DNA from: Streptomyces sp. NBC_00459
GTDB lineage: Bacteria > Actinomycetota > Actinomycetes > Streptomycetales > Streptomycetaceae
NCBI RefSeq assembly: GCF_036013955.1
Contig: NZ_CP107903.1
Coordinates: 2,976,001-3,040,000, forward strand
Direction of reading: 5' to 3'
Length of the DNA: 64,000 nucleotides
Numbering within the stretch: the first letter of the stretch is position 1; each line of letters opens with the position of its first letter. The translations under genes and the position numbers were made by a program. The notes beneath the pieces are model-generated. The model saw only the letters and a program-made list of their open reading frames with translations. It was not told where the DNA came from and searched no databases. Shown one piece after another: positions 44,088 through 52,540 of this stretch.

Positions 44088-44776
44088 CGGGCCACCCCTG
44101 CCCGGGTGTCGAGGGCGAGGTGGCCGTCGACGAGGTGGATCGTGCGGCTCGCGCACGCCTCGGCGAGCGCCAGGTCGTGTGTGACCAGCACGATGGTCTG
44201 CCCGCCGCGGTGCAGCTCGACCAGCAGCTCCCGTACGTCCTCGCCCGAGGCGGTGTCGAGGGCGCCGGTCGGCTCGTCGGCGAGCAGCAGGGCGGGGCGG
44301 TTGACCAACGCCCGTGCCACCGCGACCCGTTGGCGTTCGCCGCCGGAGAGCCGGCCCGGATAGGCGCGGGCGTGCTTCTGGATGCCGAGCAGCTCCATGA
44401 GCTCCCCGGCACGGGCCGTCGTCTCGCGCCTTGCGGTGCCGGTCAGTTGGGCGGGGAGCTGGATGTTGTCGGTGACGGTGAGGTCGTCGAGCAGGTTGAA
44501 GAACTGGAAGACCATGCCGATCTGTTCGCGCCGGAACCGCGCCAACGCGTGCTCGGTCAGGTCGTCGAGCCGTCGGCCGGCCACGGACACGGTGCCCTCG
44601 GTCGCCCGGTCGAGGCCCGCGACGAGGTTCAGCAGAGTGGACTTGCCGCTGCCGGAGGGGCCGGTCACGGCGAGCGCCTCGCCCTGTTCGACGGAGAGCG
44701 TGAGCGGCCCCAGCGCGGGCCTGTCGGCGCTGTCGTAGCGCTTGGCCACGTCCTCCAGTTGAATCACCTGAGTCAT
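44084..44776 (-). CDS. ABC transporter ATP-binding protein
   Basis: 230-residue ATPase of the LolD/MacB group. Walker A GPSGSGKSTLLNLVAGLD (about 38-45 core), Q-loop GMVFQFFNLLDDLTVTDNI, signature LSGGERQRVAVARAL, Walker B ALLLADEPTGALD and switch His in IVLVTHDLALAEACASRTI. ATG 44774-44776. It powers the FtsX-like permease with which its stop codon overlaps. The divergent two-component system across a 224-base spacer is a typical regulator of such exporters in actinomycetes (inference). Confidence 0.95.
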   Translation of the reverse strand: MTQVIQLEDVAKRYDSADRPALGPLTLSVEQGEALAVTGPSGSGKSTLLNLVAGLDRATEGTVSVAGRRLDDLTEHALARFRREQIGMVFQFFNLLDDLTVTDNIQLPAQLTGTARRETTARAGELMELLGIQKHARAYPGRLSGGERQRVAVARALVNRPALLLADEPTGALDTASGEDVRELLVELHRGGQTIVLVTHDLALAEACASRTIHLVDGHLALDTRAGVAR

Positions 44777-45000
44777 GAACTCGCCTGTCCCTACGGTCGG
44801 TTCGAGCGGAAAGTGGTCGGACTCGGCGACCGTAGGGGCGGGCGCTGTCGCGGCGCGTCGGCCGCGGCACCGACGTCCGGCCCTCCCCGCGGAGGATCCG
44901 GTCGTGGGGTCATCCCTGCGAAGTAGGCCTGAGGAACGGCTTGTCGGGCTGTTCGGCGCGCAGGGGCGCGGGGCTGGGCGGACGGCCGCACAATGTGCCG

Positions 45001-46488
45001 ATGAAGACGACGCCGATGGGAACGACGCCGTTGGAGACGACACCGTTGGAGACGCCGATGGAGACGTCGACGAAGACGGAGGACCGGTTGCGTCGGCGCT
45101 CGTGGCTCTGGCGTCAGCAGCTGCGGGACGCGCTGCGGCCGGAGCCGAAGCCCGCTCCGCTGTCCCGGCGGGCGGTGCGCGTCGACCTGGCGCTGGCGGT
45201 CGTCCTGACCGTCGTCGCGCTGATCGTCGCGGCGAGCTATCCCGGCGACGGCCCGGTGCGCTTCTTCCCGAAGTCCGTGTACGAGGGCGGCGGCGTGAGC
45301 GTGCGTGTGCCGGGGGCCGAGATCATGCAGCCGAGCCCGTCGCCCGAACCGCCTGAACCTCCCGTCCCGCCCGTACCCCGTCCAGGGTTCGCGGAGGAGG
45401 ACGCCCCTCTCGCGCCCTGGCCCCTGGTCGTCCTGTCGGCGCTGCCGTTGCTGGCCAGGCGTCGGTATCCGCTGGCGGTGTTCGGGGTGGTGCTGGGCGC
45501 TGCGGTGGCCATCGGCGACGAAGCCTCCTGGATCACCGTGCTGACCTGTGTCATCGGCGCCTACAGCGCGGTCATGCACAGCCGTTACCGGGTGGGGGCC
45601 ATGGCCGCGATGGTCGTCGGCGCCGTGCTGGCCGGCCTCGCGTTCCAGCGGGCGGAGCCCCTGCTTCCGGGCTGGTCGAGTCCCGGGGTCGTACTGCTGA
45701 TCGCCGGGGTGCTGGCCGGTCTGGTCCGTTTCTGGCGGCGGCGCCTCGCGGCCGGCCGGGACCGGTTCACGCGGTTGCAGCAGGCCCAGGAGGAGGCCAT
45801 GCGGCGGGCCGTGGTGGAGGAGCGGGCGCGGATCGCCGCCGAGTTGCACGATGTGGTGACCCACAATGTGAGCGTGATGGTGATCCAGGCCGGCGCGGCA
45901 CGCAAGGTGATGGACTCGGCGCCCGAGCGGTCGAAGGAGGCGTTGCTCGCGGTCGAGGCCGGGGGCCGGGCCGCGATGGCCGAACTCCGGCATGTGATGG
46001 GCCTGTTGGCGGCCCCGGACACCGGCGGCCCGCAGCAGCAGACCCCCGCCGACGGCCTGGAGCCGCAGCCCGGCCTGGACCGGCTCGACGCCCTGACGGA
46101 ACGGGTGCGCGGCGCCGGGACACCGGTCGTCGTCGCCGTGTCGCTGCCGCCCGACCCCCTGCCGCCCGGGGTGGACCTGACGGCGTACCGCGTGGTGCAG
46201 GAGGCGCTGACCAACACGATCAGGCACGCGCCCGGCGCCAAGGCCTCCGTCCTGATCGGCTGGACGGACGACTTCCTCCAGATCGAGGTCGGCAACACGC
46301 GCGCCACCGCCCCCGACCGCCCACCGCCGGAAGGCGACAGCAGCGGGAAGGCCAAGGGGACGGGCCACGGCCGCGGCCTGATCGGGCTGCGTGAACGGCT
46401 GGCGGTCTACGGCGGCGAGCTGACCGCAGGCCCGACCCTCACCGGCGGCTACCGCATCACGGCCAGAGTCCCGTGGCGGACCCCGTGA
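45001..46488 (+). CDS. Two-component sensor histidine kinase (NarL-type partner)
   Basis: 495-residue kinase of the HisKA_3 group. The hydrophilic N-terminus carries a Thr/Pro/Glu repeat (TTPMGTTPLETTPLETPM) coded by 15-bp tandem-like DNA at 45001-45066. Then come helices (LALAVVLTVVALIVAAS; WPLVVLSALPLLARRRYPLAVFGVVLGAAVAIGD; AMAAMVVGAVLAGLAF; VVLLIAGVLAGLV), a Pro-rich external loop, the phosphoacceptor H283 in AAELHDVVTHNVSVMVIQAG and a C-terminal ATPase (VQEALTNTIRHAPGAKASV, GRGLIGLRERLAVYGGEL). The start is ambiguous among ATGs at 45001, 45016 and 45058; none has a clear Shine-Dalgarno. Overlaps the response regulator gene. Confidence 0.9.
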   Translation: MKTTPMGTTPLETTPLETPMETSTKTEDRLRRRSWLWRQQLRDALRPEPKPAPLSRRAVRVDLALAVVLTVVALIVAASYPGDGPVRFFPKSVYEGGGVSVRVPGAEIMQPSPSPEPPEPPVPPVPRPGFAEEDAPLAPWPLVVLSALPLLARRRYPLAVFGVVLGAAVAIGDEASWITVLTCVIGAYSAVMHSRYRVGAMAAMVVGAVLAGLAFQRAEPLLPGWSSPGVVLLIAGVLAGLVRFWRRRLAAGRDRFTRLQQAQEEAMRRAVVEERARIAAELHDVVTHNVSVMVIQAGAARKVMDSAPERSKEALLAVEAGGRAAMAELRHVMGLLAAPDTGGPQQQTPADGLEPQPGLDRLDALTERVRGAGTPVVVAVSLPPDPLPPGVDLTAYRVVQEALTNTIRHAPGAKASVLIGWTDDFLQIEVGNTRATAPDRPPPEGDSSGKAKGTGHGRGLIGLRERLAVYGGELTAGPTLTGGYRITARVPWRTP

Positions 46489-47180
46489 CCCACAGCCGGC
46501 CACCTCTCCGAGCCGTCATCGCCGACGACCAGGCGCTGGTCCGCACGGGCTTCGGGATGATCCTGGCCGCCGACGGCATCGAGGTGACCGCCGAGGCGGC
46601 CGACGGGGCCGAGGCGGTGGCCGCCGTACGCCGTACCCGGCCCGATGTGGTCCTCATGGACATCCGGATGCCGGGCATGGACGGCATCGAGGCCACGCGG
46701 CGGATCCTCGCCGACGACGCCCCGGAGGCCGGGGGGACCCGGGTCGTCATCCTCACCACCTACGACCTCGACCACTACGTCTACGCCGCCCTCACCGCCG
46801 GCGCCTGCGGCTTCCTCCTCAAGGACGTCACCCCCGAGCACCTGGTCGCCTCCGTACGCCTGGTCCAGTCCGGCGACGCCCTGCTCGCCCCGGCGATCAC
46901 CCGCCGTCTGATCGAACGCTTCGCACACCGCCAGGAGCCCCCCAGGGCCCCCGCCCGGCACCCGGACCTGTCGGGCCTGACCCCCCGTGAGCTGGAGGTC
47001 CTGCGCCTGATGGCGACGGGCCTGAGCAACGCCGAGCTGGCGGAACGTCTGTTCCTGAGCCCGACCACGGTCAAGACGCACGTCGGCCGCATCCTGTCGA
47101 AACTGGAGCTGCGCGACCGGGTCCAGGCAGTCGTACTGGCCTACGAGACGGGCCTGATCGCCCCCGGTGCCGACGCCTGA
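46473..47180 (+). CDS. NarL/LuxR-family response regulator
   Basis: 235-residue regulator. Receiver domain: RAVIADDQALVRTGFGMIL with the acidic pocket, phosphoacceptor Asp in VVLMDIRMPGMDGIEAT (about residue 64), Thr/Lys switch in VVILTTYDLDHYV and GFLLKDVTPEHLVAS. C-terminal HTH: LTPRELEVLRLMATGLSNAELAERLFLSPTTVKTHVGRILSKLELRDR. GTG 46473 gives the longer form; GTG 46485 overlaps the kinase stop in GTGA and is equally likely. Partner of the kinase just upstream; probable target is the divergent ABC exporter. Confidence 0.93.
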   Translation: MADPVTHSRPPLRAVIADDQALVRTGFGMILAADGIEVTAEAADGAEAVAAVRRTRPDVVLMDIRMPGMDGIEATRRILADDAPEAGGTRVVILTTYDLDHYVYAALTAGACGFLLKDVTPEHLVASVRLVQSGDALLAPAITRRLIERFAHRQEPPRAPARHPDLSGLTPRELEVLRLMATGLSNAELAERLFLSPTTVKTHVGRILSKLELRDRVQAVVLAYETGLIAPGADA

Positions 47181-47280
47181 GCGCCGAGGGACCGTCAACT
47201 CTTCACACAGCCGACCCCTGTTGATGTTGGTCTTGCTGCACACTCCTACCTGCACGCATCCCCTGGACAGCGGAGAGGTC

Positions 47281-47487
47281 ATGTTGCAGATCAACTCGAG
47301 CAGGGTGAGCCGCTGGGACCAGCACGGACGGGAACACGTCGTCCACGTCACGCGCACCGGGGCACAGCGCCTGATGAGCTGTGACACGTGCGGCTGGCGC
47401 AAGAAGGTGCAGTTCCTGCCCTGGCTGAAGGCGGAGGAACACCTCGCCGAGGAGCACCAGGCGACGGTGGACCCGACGGCGGGCTAG
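47281..47487 (+). CDS. Small Streptomyces-type hypothetical with CxxC
   Basis: 68-residue cytoplasmic protein, start ATG 47281 after GGAGAGG. It contains SCDTCGWRKKVQFLPWLKAEEHLAEEHQ, where CDTCGW and the later H-x4-H spacing resemble a small zinc finger. Such proteins occur widely in Streptomyces and their function is unknown; RNA or DNA binding is a guess. Followed at once by a strong hairpin. Confidence 0.75.
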   Translation: MLQINSSRVSRWDQHGREHVVHVTRTGAQRLMSCDTCGWRKKVQFLPWLKAEEHLAEEHQATVDPTAG

Positions 47488-47494
47488 AACGTCA

Positions 47495-47528
47495 AGTGGC
47501 CCCGGAGTCACAGGACTCCGGGGCCACT
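47495..47528. terminator. 15-bp hairpin terminator
   Basis: AGTGGCCCCGGAGTC (47495-47509) pairs perfectly with 47514-47528 around ACAG. It begins 7 bases after the small gene's stop and is followed by CTCAGCTTTC. Confidence 0.88.
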
Positions 47529-47554
47529 CTCAGCTTTCAGCCCGTCTGGGGGTC

Positions 47555-47625
47555 CCCCCTCTGGGGGAGCTTGAGGACGAGGCCGTTCAGGCCGAACGGG
47601 GGCCTGGGGGCAGAGCCCCCAGACC
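47555..47625. repeat. Streptomyces-type intergenic repeat with nested hairpins
   Basis: Contains GGGGGTCCCCCC, CCGTTC/GAACGG (47583-47588 with 47594-47599) and CTGGGGGC/GCCCCCAG (47604-47611 with 47615-47622). This arrangement, with AGCTTGAGGACGAGGC between, recurs in Streptomyces intergenic regions (from memory) and lies just downstream of glyS, where it can act as its terminator. Confidence 0.7.
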
Positions 47626-47643
47626 GACGGCAGGGCATCGGAC

Positions 47644-49026
47644 CTAGCAGCCGATCAGACGCTGAGCCAGGTACCCCTCGATCTGGTCCAGCGACACGCG
47701 CTCCTGCTTCATCGTGTCCCGCTCGCGAACCGTCACCGCGTTGTCGTCGAGCGTGTCGAAGTCGACCGTCACGCAGAACGGCGTACCGATCTCGTCCTGG
47801 CGCCGGTAGCGGCGGCCGATCGCGCCCGCGTCGTCGAACTCGATGTTCCAGTTCTGGCGCAGTGCGGTGGCCAGGCCCTTGGCCTTCGGGGACAGCTCGG
47901 GGTTGCGGGACAGCGGCAGGACCGCGACCTTGACCGGCGCCAGGCGCGGGTCGAGGCGGAGCACCGTGCGCTTCTCCATCTTGCCCTTGGCGTTGGGCGC
48001 CTCGTCCTCGATGTACGCGTCGAGGAGGAACGCCAGCATCGCGCGGCCGACACCGGCGGCGGGCTCGATGACGTACGGCGTCCAGCGCTCGCCGGCCTCC
48101 TGGTCGAAGAAGGAGAGGTCCTGGCCGGAGGCCTTGGAGTGGGCCGTGAGGTCGTAGTCCGTACGGTTGGCGACGCCCTCCAGCTCACCCCACTCGTTGC
48201 CGCCGAACTGGAAGCGGTACTCGATGTCGGCGGTGCGCTTGGAGTAGTGCGAGAGCTTCTCGGCCGGGTGGTCGTACCAGCGCATGTTCTCCTCGCGGAG
48301 ACCGAGGCCGGTGTACCAGTTCCAGCGCTCCTGCATCCAGTACTCCTGCCACTTCTCGTCCTCGCCCGGCTTGACGAAGAACTCCATCTCCATCTGCTCG
48401 AACTCGCGGGTGCGGAAGATGAAGTTGCCGGGCGTGATCTCGTTGCGGAACGACTTGCCCATCTGGGCGATGCCGAACGGCGGCTTGCGGCGCGAAGTGG
48501 TCTGCACCTGGGAGAAGTTGGTGAAGATGCCCTGGGCGGTCTCGGGGCGCAGGTAGGCGACCGAACCGGAGTCCTGGGTCGGGCCGAGGTGCGTCGACAG
48601 CAGACCGGAGAACTGCTTGGGCTCGGTGAACTGGCCCTTGTTGCCGCAGTTGGGGCAGTTGATGTCCGCGAGGCCGTTCTCCGGGAGGCGGTGGTGCTTC
48701 GCCTCGTAGGCCTCCTCCAGGTGGTCGGCGCGGTAGCGCTTGTGACAGGAGGTGCACTCGGTGAGCGGGTCGGAGAAGGTGGCGACGTGACCGGAGGCCA
48801 CCCAGACCTCGGAGGCCAGGATGACGGACGAGTCGATACCGACGACGTCCTCGCGCGACGTCACCATGTAGCGCCACCACTGACGCTTGAGGTTCTCCTT
48901 GAGCTCGACACCCAGCGGTCCGTAGTCCCAGGCGGCGCGCTGACCGCCGTAGATCTCACTGCAGGGGAATACGAAGCCACGGCGCTTGCTCAGGCTGACG
49001 ATGGTGTCGATCTTGTCGGCGGCCAC
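47644..49026 (-). CDS. glyS: Glycyl-tRNA synthetase
   Basis: 460-residue class II synthetase of the alpha2 (eukaryote-like) type that charges tRNA-Gly. Motif 1 region: [32 protein letters not shown] zinc-binding pair of CxxC units is in [20 protein letters not shown] and [16 protein letters not shown]. Motif 2 [12 protein letters not shown] and [34 protein letters not shown], motif 3 [14 protein letters not shown], and a C-terminal anticodon-binding domain ([27 protein letters not shown]). Single gene. No T-box-like leader was seen in the 266-base spacer to znuA. Confidence 0.97.
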   Translation of the reverse strand: MAADKIDTIVSLSKRRGFVFPCSEIYGGQRAAWDYGPLGVELKENLKRQWWRYMVTSREDVVGIDSSVILASEVWVASGHVATFSDPLTECTSCHKRYRADHLEEAYEAKHHRLPENGLADINCPNCGNKGQFTEPKQFSGLLSTHLGPTQDSGSVAYLRPETAQGIFTNFSQVQTTSRRKPPFGIAQMGKSFRNEITPGNFIFRTREFEQMEMEFFVKPGEDEKWQEYWMQERWNWYTGLGLREENMRWYDHPAEKLSHYSKRTADIEYRFQFGGNEWGELEGVANRTDYDLTAHSKASGQDLSFFDQEAGERWTPYVIEPAAGVGRAMLAFLLDAYIEDEAPNAKGKMEKRTVLRLDPRLAPVKVAVLPLSRNPELSPKAKGLATALRQNWNIEFDDAGAIGRRYRRQDEIGTPFCVTVDFDTLDDNAVTVRERDTMKQERVSLDQIEGYLAQRLIGC

Positions 49027-49255
49027 GGTGCTCTCTTCATTACGACGATTTACGACGACGGGCGATGAAGCGGACGCGTCCCGGACGGGCGGAAGCGGGC
49101 GCGCTTCAGAGCGAATGACTCAGGTTACCGGCGGGCCCCGCCCCCCAATCAAATCGGTTCCGGTAGCGGGCCCTGCGGGTGCCCCGCCAGGACCACACCG
49201 CGCGCCCCGCCAGTACCACACGGCGCGTCCGACCTGGGTCCAAAAAACCCGCTTG

Positions 49256-49293
49256 TTGACAATCGTTTCCAGAATCATTGAAAATGACTGTCA
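49256..49293 (+). promoter_or_regulatory. znuA promoter with two Zur-like boxes
   Basis: TGAAAATGACTGTCA (49279-49293) matches the actinomycete Zur box (TGaaAatgatTttCA) and overlaps the probable -10 and the start codon. A weaker copy, TGACAATCGTTTCCA, is at 49257-49271, overlapping a consensus -35 TTGACA (49256-49261). Zinc-bound Zur at either would block transcription. Confidence 0.75.
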
Positions 49294-50252
49294 TGAACGT
49301 ACGACGACTCATATCGGGCACCGCGATCGCGGCGGCCACCGCGCTCGGCCTCGGCGCCCTGTCCGCCTGTTCCTCGGATTCGAGCGCCTCCGACCGGAAC
49401 ATCACCGGGCAGCTCGACGTCGTGGCGTCGTTCTATCCGATGCAGTTCCTCGCCGAGCAGATAGGCGGCAGGCATGTCTCCATCAGCACGCTGACCGAGC
49501 CCGGCCAGGAGCCGCACGACCTGGAGATCAGCGCCAAGCAGACCGTCGACCTGCAGAAGGCCGACGCGGTCCTGTACCTCAAGGGTCTCCAGCCCGCCGT
49601 CGACGAGGCGGTGGCGCAGTCCGGGGCGAAGACGAAGATCGACGCGGCGACCCTCACCAAGCTCGAGGACCACGGCAGTACCGAGCACAGCCACGAGGGT
49701 GAGGAAGCGCACTCCGACGAGGAGGCCTCCGCCCTCGACCCGCACGTCTGGCTCGATCCGGTGAAGTACGCCGAGATCGCCGACGGTGTGTCCGCCGCCT
49801 TCCAGAAGGCCGACCCGACCAACGCGGCGGAATACAAGTTGAACACCGAGAGGTTGACCGCGAAGCTGACCTCGCTCAACACCTCGTTCGAGGACGGCCT
49901 GAAGAACACGGCGTCGAAGGTGTTCTTCACCAACCACGCGGCCTTCGGCTACCTCGCCGAGCGCTATGGCCTGACCCAGGAGGCCATCACCGGTGTGGAC
50001 CCGGACAGCGAGCCGAGTGCCGCGCGGATGAAGGAGCTCCAGCAGGAGGCGAAGGCGGACGGAGTGACCACCGTCTTCTACGAGACACTGGTCTCCGACA
50101 AGACCGCGAAGACCCTCGCCGCGGACGCGAATCTCAGGACGGACGTCCTCGATCCGCTGGAGGGCATCACCGAGAAGTCCCGGGGTGACGACTACATCGC
50201 GGTCATGGAGGCCAACCTCAAGGCGCTGCGGACGGCTCTGGGCGCCAAATGA
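49293..50252 (+). CDS. znuA: Zinc ABC transporter substrate-binding lipoprotein
   Basis: 319-residue surface lipoprotein (lipobox LGALSAC near residue 25) that captures zinc. The cluster A-I fold is clear: DVVASFYPMQFLAEQIGG, LTEPGQEPHDLEISAKQTVDLQKADAVLYL, DPHVWLDPVKYAEIAD, FFTNHAAFGYLAERYGL and TTVFYETLVSDKTAKTLA. Zinc ligands are the His of PHDLE, HVWLD and NHAAF. A His/Glu/Asp-rich loop (HGSTEHSHEGEEAHSDEE) may feed metal to the site. ATG 49293 is chosen because -10 geometry gives a start almost at that codon (leaderless); ATG 49284 is in frame. First gene of the znuABC-zur operon. Confidence 0.95.
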   Translation: MNVRRLISGTAIAAATALGLGALSACSSDSSASDRNITGQLDVVASFYPMQFLAEQIGGRHVSISTLTEPGQEPHDLEISAKQTVDLQKADAVLYLKGLQPAVDEAVAQSGAKTKIDAATLTKLEDHGSTEHSHEGEEAHSDEEASALDPHVWLDPVKYAEIADGVSAAFQKADPTNAAEYKLNTERLTAKLTSLNTSFEDGLKNTASKVFFTNHAAFGYLAERYGLTQEAITGVDPDSEPSAARMKELQQEAKADGVTTVFYETLVSDKTAKTLAADANLRTDVLDPLEGITEKSRGDDYIAVMEANLKALRTALGAK

Positions 50253-50297
50253 GCGGTAACTGAGCGGTAGTTGATGATCGTTACGGAGGATGCAGGC

Positions 50298-51065
50298 ATG
50301 GGCGAGCCCGTTATTTCGCTGCGCGGTGTACGCGCCGAACTGGGCTCGCGCCCGGTCCTGCGGGGCATCGACCTCACCGTGGGCCGCGGTGAGGTCGTCG
50401 CGCTGCTCGGCGCCAACGGCTCGGGCAAGTCGACCGCGATCCGCACGGTCATCGGCCAGGTCCCGGTCAGCGCGGGTGAGATCGAACTGTTCGGTGTCCC
50501 CCGGCGCCGCTTCACGGACTGGCGGCGCGTGGGCTACGTACCGCAGCGGACGACAGCGGCCGGTGGCGTACCCGCGACGATCACCGAGATCGTCTCGTCG
50601 GGCCGGCTCTCCCGTGCCCGCTTCGGTGTGCTGCGCAAGACCGACCACGAGGCCGTGCGGCGGGCCATCGGCCTCGTGGGCCTCGCGGACCGCGCGAAGG
50701 ACTCGGCGAACGCGCTGTCGGGCGGCCAGCACCAGCGCGTACTGATCGCCCGGGCCCTCGCCTCCGAACCCGAGCTGCTGATCATGGACGAGCCGATGGC
50801 GGGCGTCGACCTGGCGAGCCAGGAGGTGCTGGCCCGGACGCTGCGGGAGCAGGTCGCGGCCGGTACGACGGTGCTGCTCGTGCTGCACGAACTCGGGCCG
50901 CTGGAACCGCTGATCGACCGGGCCGTCGTCCTGCGCGACGGGTGTGTGACGCACGACGGGCCGCCCCCCAAGGCGGTCGGCCAGCACGCCCTGCCCGGCC
51001 ACGACCACGTACACCCGCACGCGGCTCATGACGCCGAACCGATCCGGACGGGACTGCTGAGCTGA
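50298..51065 (+). CDS. znuC: Zinc ABC transporter ATP-binding protein
   Basis: 255-residue ATPase for zinc uptake. Walker A LLGANGSGKSTAIRTVIGQ, Q-loop VGYVPQRTTAAGG, signature LSGGQHQRVLIARAL, Walker B ELLIMDEPMAGVDL and switch His TVLLVLHELGPLEPL. A His-rich C-terminal tail (HALPGHDHVHPHAAHDAEP) could bind zinc and is typical of Znu ATPases. GGAGG lies upstream of ATG 50298. The stop shares one base with the znuB start (TGATG). Confidence 0.95.
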   Translation: MGEPVISLRGVRAELGSRPVLRGIDLTVGRGEVVALLGANGSGKSTAIRTVIGQVPVSAGEIELFGVPRRRFTDWRRVGYVPQRTTAAGGVPATITEIVSSGRLSRARFGVLRKTDHEAVRRAIGLVGLADRAKDSANALSGGQHQRVLIARALASEPELLIMDEPMAGVDLASQEVLARTLREQVAAGTTVLLVLHELGPLEPLIDRAVVLRDGCVTHDGPPPKAVGQHALPGHDHVHPHAAHDAEPIRTGLLS

Positions 51066-51967
51066 TGGAATTCCTCGACTACGCCTTCATGCAGCGGGCC
51101 CTGCTGGCCGCGGTGCTCGTCGGCATCACGGCCCCCGCGATCGGCATCTACCTGGTCCAGCGCCGCCAGGCGCTGATGGGCGACGGAATCGGCCATGTCG
51201 CGATGACGGGCGTCGGCCTCGGCTTCCTGCTGAACACCTCACCGGTGTGGATGGCGACGGGCGTCGCCGTCGTGGGCGCGGTGATGATGGAACTCATCCG
51301 CTGGTACGGCAAGACGCGCGGCGACATCGCCCTCGCGATGCTGTTCTACGGCGGTATGGCCGGCGGCGTGATGTTCATCAACCTCGCGCCGACGGGTTCG
51401 AACGCCAACCTGACCTCGTACCTGTTCGGGTCGCTGTCGACGGTCAGCGAATCCGACGTGACGGCGATCTGTGTGCTCGCGGCCTTCGTGGCGCTGGTCA
51501 CCATCGGTCTGCGCCGGCAGCTCTTCGCTGTCAGCCAGGACGAGGAGTTCGCCCGGGTGACGGGCCTGCCGGTCCGGGCCCTCAACCTCCTCACCGCGAT
51601 CACGGCGGCGATCACGGTGACGGTGGCGATGCGGGTGGTGGGGTTGCTGCTGGTCAGCGCCCTGATGGTGGTGCCGGTGGCGGCGGCCCAGCAGCTCAGC
51701 CGGAGCTTCGCGGCGACGTTCGCGATCGCGGTGGCGATCGGCGTGTCCGTGACGATCGGCGGGACGGTGACCTCGTACTACCAGGATGTGCCGCCCGGTG
51801 CGACGATCGTGCTGCTGACCATCGGCGCGTTCATCGCGCTGACCGCGCTGGCGACGCCTGTGGCCCGGCGCCGGGCCCGTGCGGCGGCTGCCGCGCAGAC
51901 GGCCGGGGACCCCGCGGAGTGTGTGATTCCGGCCAGCCGGGAAGCCGCCGGCAAGGCGGGCGTCTGA
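51065..51967 (+). CDS. znuB: Zinc ABC transporter permease
   Basis: 300-residue membrane protein with about eight helices of the ABC-3 (Mn/Zn) family: AFMQRALLAAVLVGITAPAIGIYLVQRRQALMGDGIGHVAMTGVGLGFLL, the coupling region with GDGIGHVAMTGVGLG, then TGLPVRALNLLTAITAAITVTVAMRVVGLLLVSALMVVPVAAAQQLSRSF and PGATIVLLTIGAFIALTAL. It forms the inner-membrane channel for zinc. ATG 51065 overlaps the znuC stop. Confidence 0.95.
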   Translation: MEFLDYAFMQRALLAAVLVGITAPAIGIYLVQRRQALMGDGIGHVAMTGVGLGFLLNTSPVWMATGVAVVGAVMMELIRWYGKTRGDIALAMLFYGGMAGGVMFINLAPTGSNANLTSYLFGSLSTVSESDVTAICVLAAFVALVTIGLRRQLFAVSQDEEFARVTGLPVRALNLLTAITAAITVTVAMRVVGLLLVSALMVVPVAAAQQLSRSFAATFAIAVAIGVSVTIGGTVTSYYQDVPPGATIVLLTIGAFIALTALATPVARRRARAAAAAQTAGDPAECVIPASREAAGKAGV

Positions 51968-52026
51968 CCGCGCACAGTCCGGGCTGGCACAATGGCCCGG
52001 CAAGCGCAGACGTGAGGAGAACAACG

Positions 52027-52446
52027 GTGACGACGGCCGGCCCGCCCGTTAAGGGACGATCCACCCGCCAGCGTGCCGCTGTGGCGGCGGCGCTGGACGA
52101 GGTCGACGAGTTCCGCAGTGCCCAGGAACTCCACGACATGCTCAAGCACAAAGGCGACTCGGTAGGCCTGACGACCGTCTACCGCACGTTGCAGTCCCTC
52201 GCGGACGCCGGTGAGGTGGACGTCCTGCGGACGTCCGACGGGGAGTCGGTGTACCGGCGCTGTTCCACCGGCGACCATCACCATCACCTTGTCTGCCGTG
52301 TGTGCGGCAAGGCGGTGGAGGTCGAGGGGCCCGCCGTGGAGAAGTGGGCGGAGGCGATCGCCGTGGAGCACGGGTTCGTGAACGTGGCTCATACGGTGGA
52401 GATCTTCGGTACCTGTGCGGAGTGCTCTGCGGTTGGGCGGGGGTAG
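52027..52446 (+). CDS. zur: Zinc uptake repressor (Fur family)
   Basis: 139-residue Fur-type repressor. DNA-binding part: RSTRQRAAVAAALDEVDEFRSAQELHDMLKHKGDSVGLTTVYRTLQSLADAGEVDVL. Metal part: RCSTGDHHHHLVCRVCGKAVEVEG and AVEHGFVNVAHTVEIFGTCAECSA give two CxxC zinc structural pairs and the His regulatory ligands. GTG 52027 follows GAGGAG. With zinc bound it would repress znuA through the Zur boxes. In S. coelicolor Zur is SCO2508, placed just as here after znuABC (from memory). Located 59 bases after znuB, likely same transcript or own promoter. Confidence 0.96.
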   Translation: MTTAGPPVKGRSTRQRAAVAAALDEVDEFRSAQELHDMLKHKGDSVGLTTVYRTLQSLADAGEVDVLRTSDGESVYRRCSTGDHHHHLVCRVCGKAVEVEGPAVEKWAEAIAVEHGFVNVAHTVEIFGTCAECSAVGRG

Positions 52447-52540
52447 GTTCGGTTCGTTTTCGGCTGCCGGTTCGTTGTGGCTGATCGCGCAGTTCCTCGC
52501 GCCCCCAAAAACTGTCCTCCCCGTCGGATAGCTTCTTGGC

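Noticed and set aside
41679..44870. A single 1063-residue ABC fusion protein
   Set aside because: The first 260 residues of that frame are an out-of-frame reading of the ATP-binding protein; the permease starts at TTG 44085-44087.
49027..49255. T-box riboswitch upstream of glyS
   Set aside because: No T-box sequence or specifier hairpin could be seen in the spacer.
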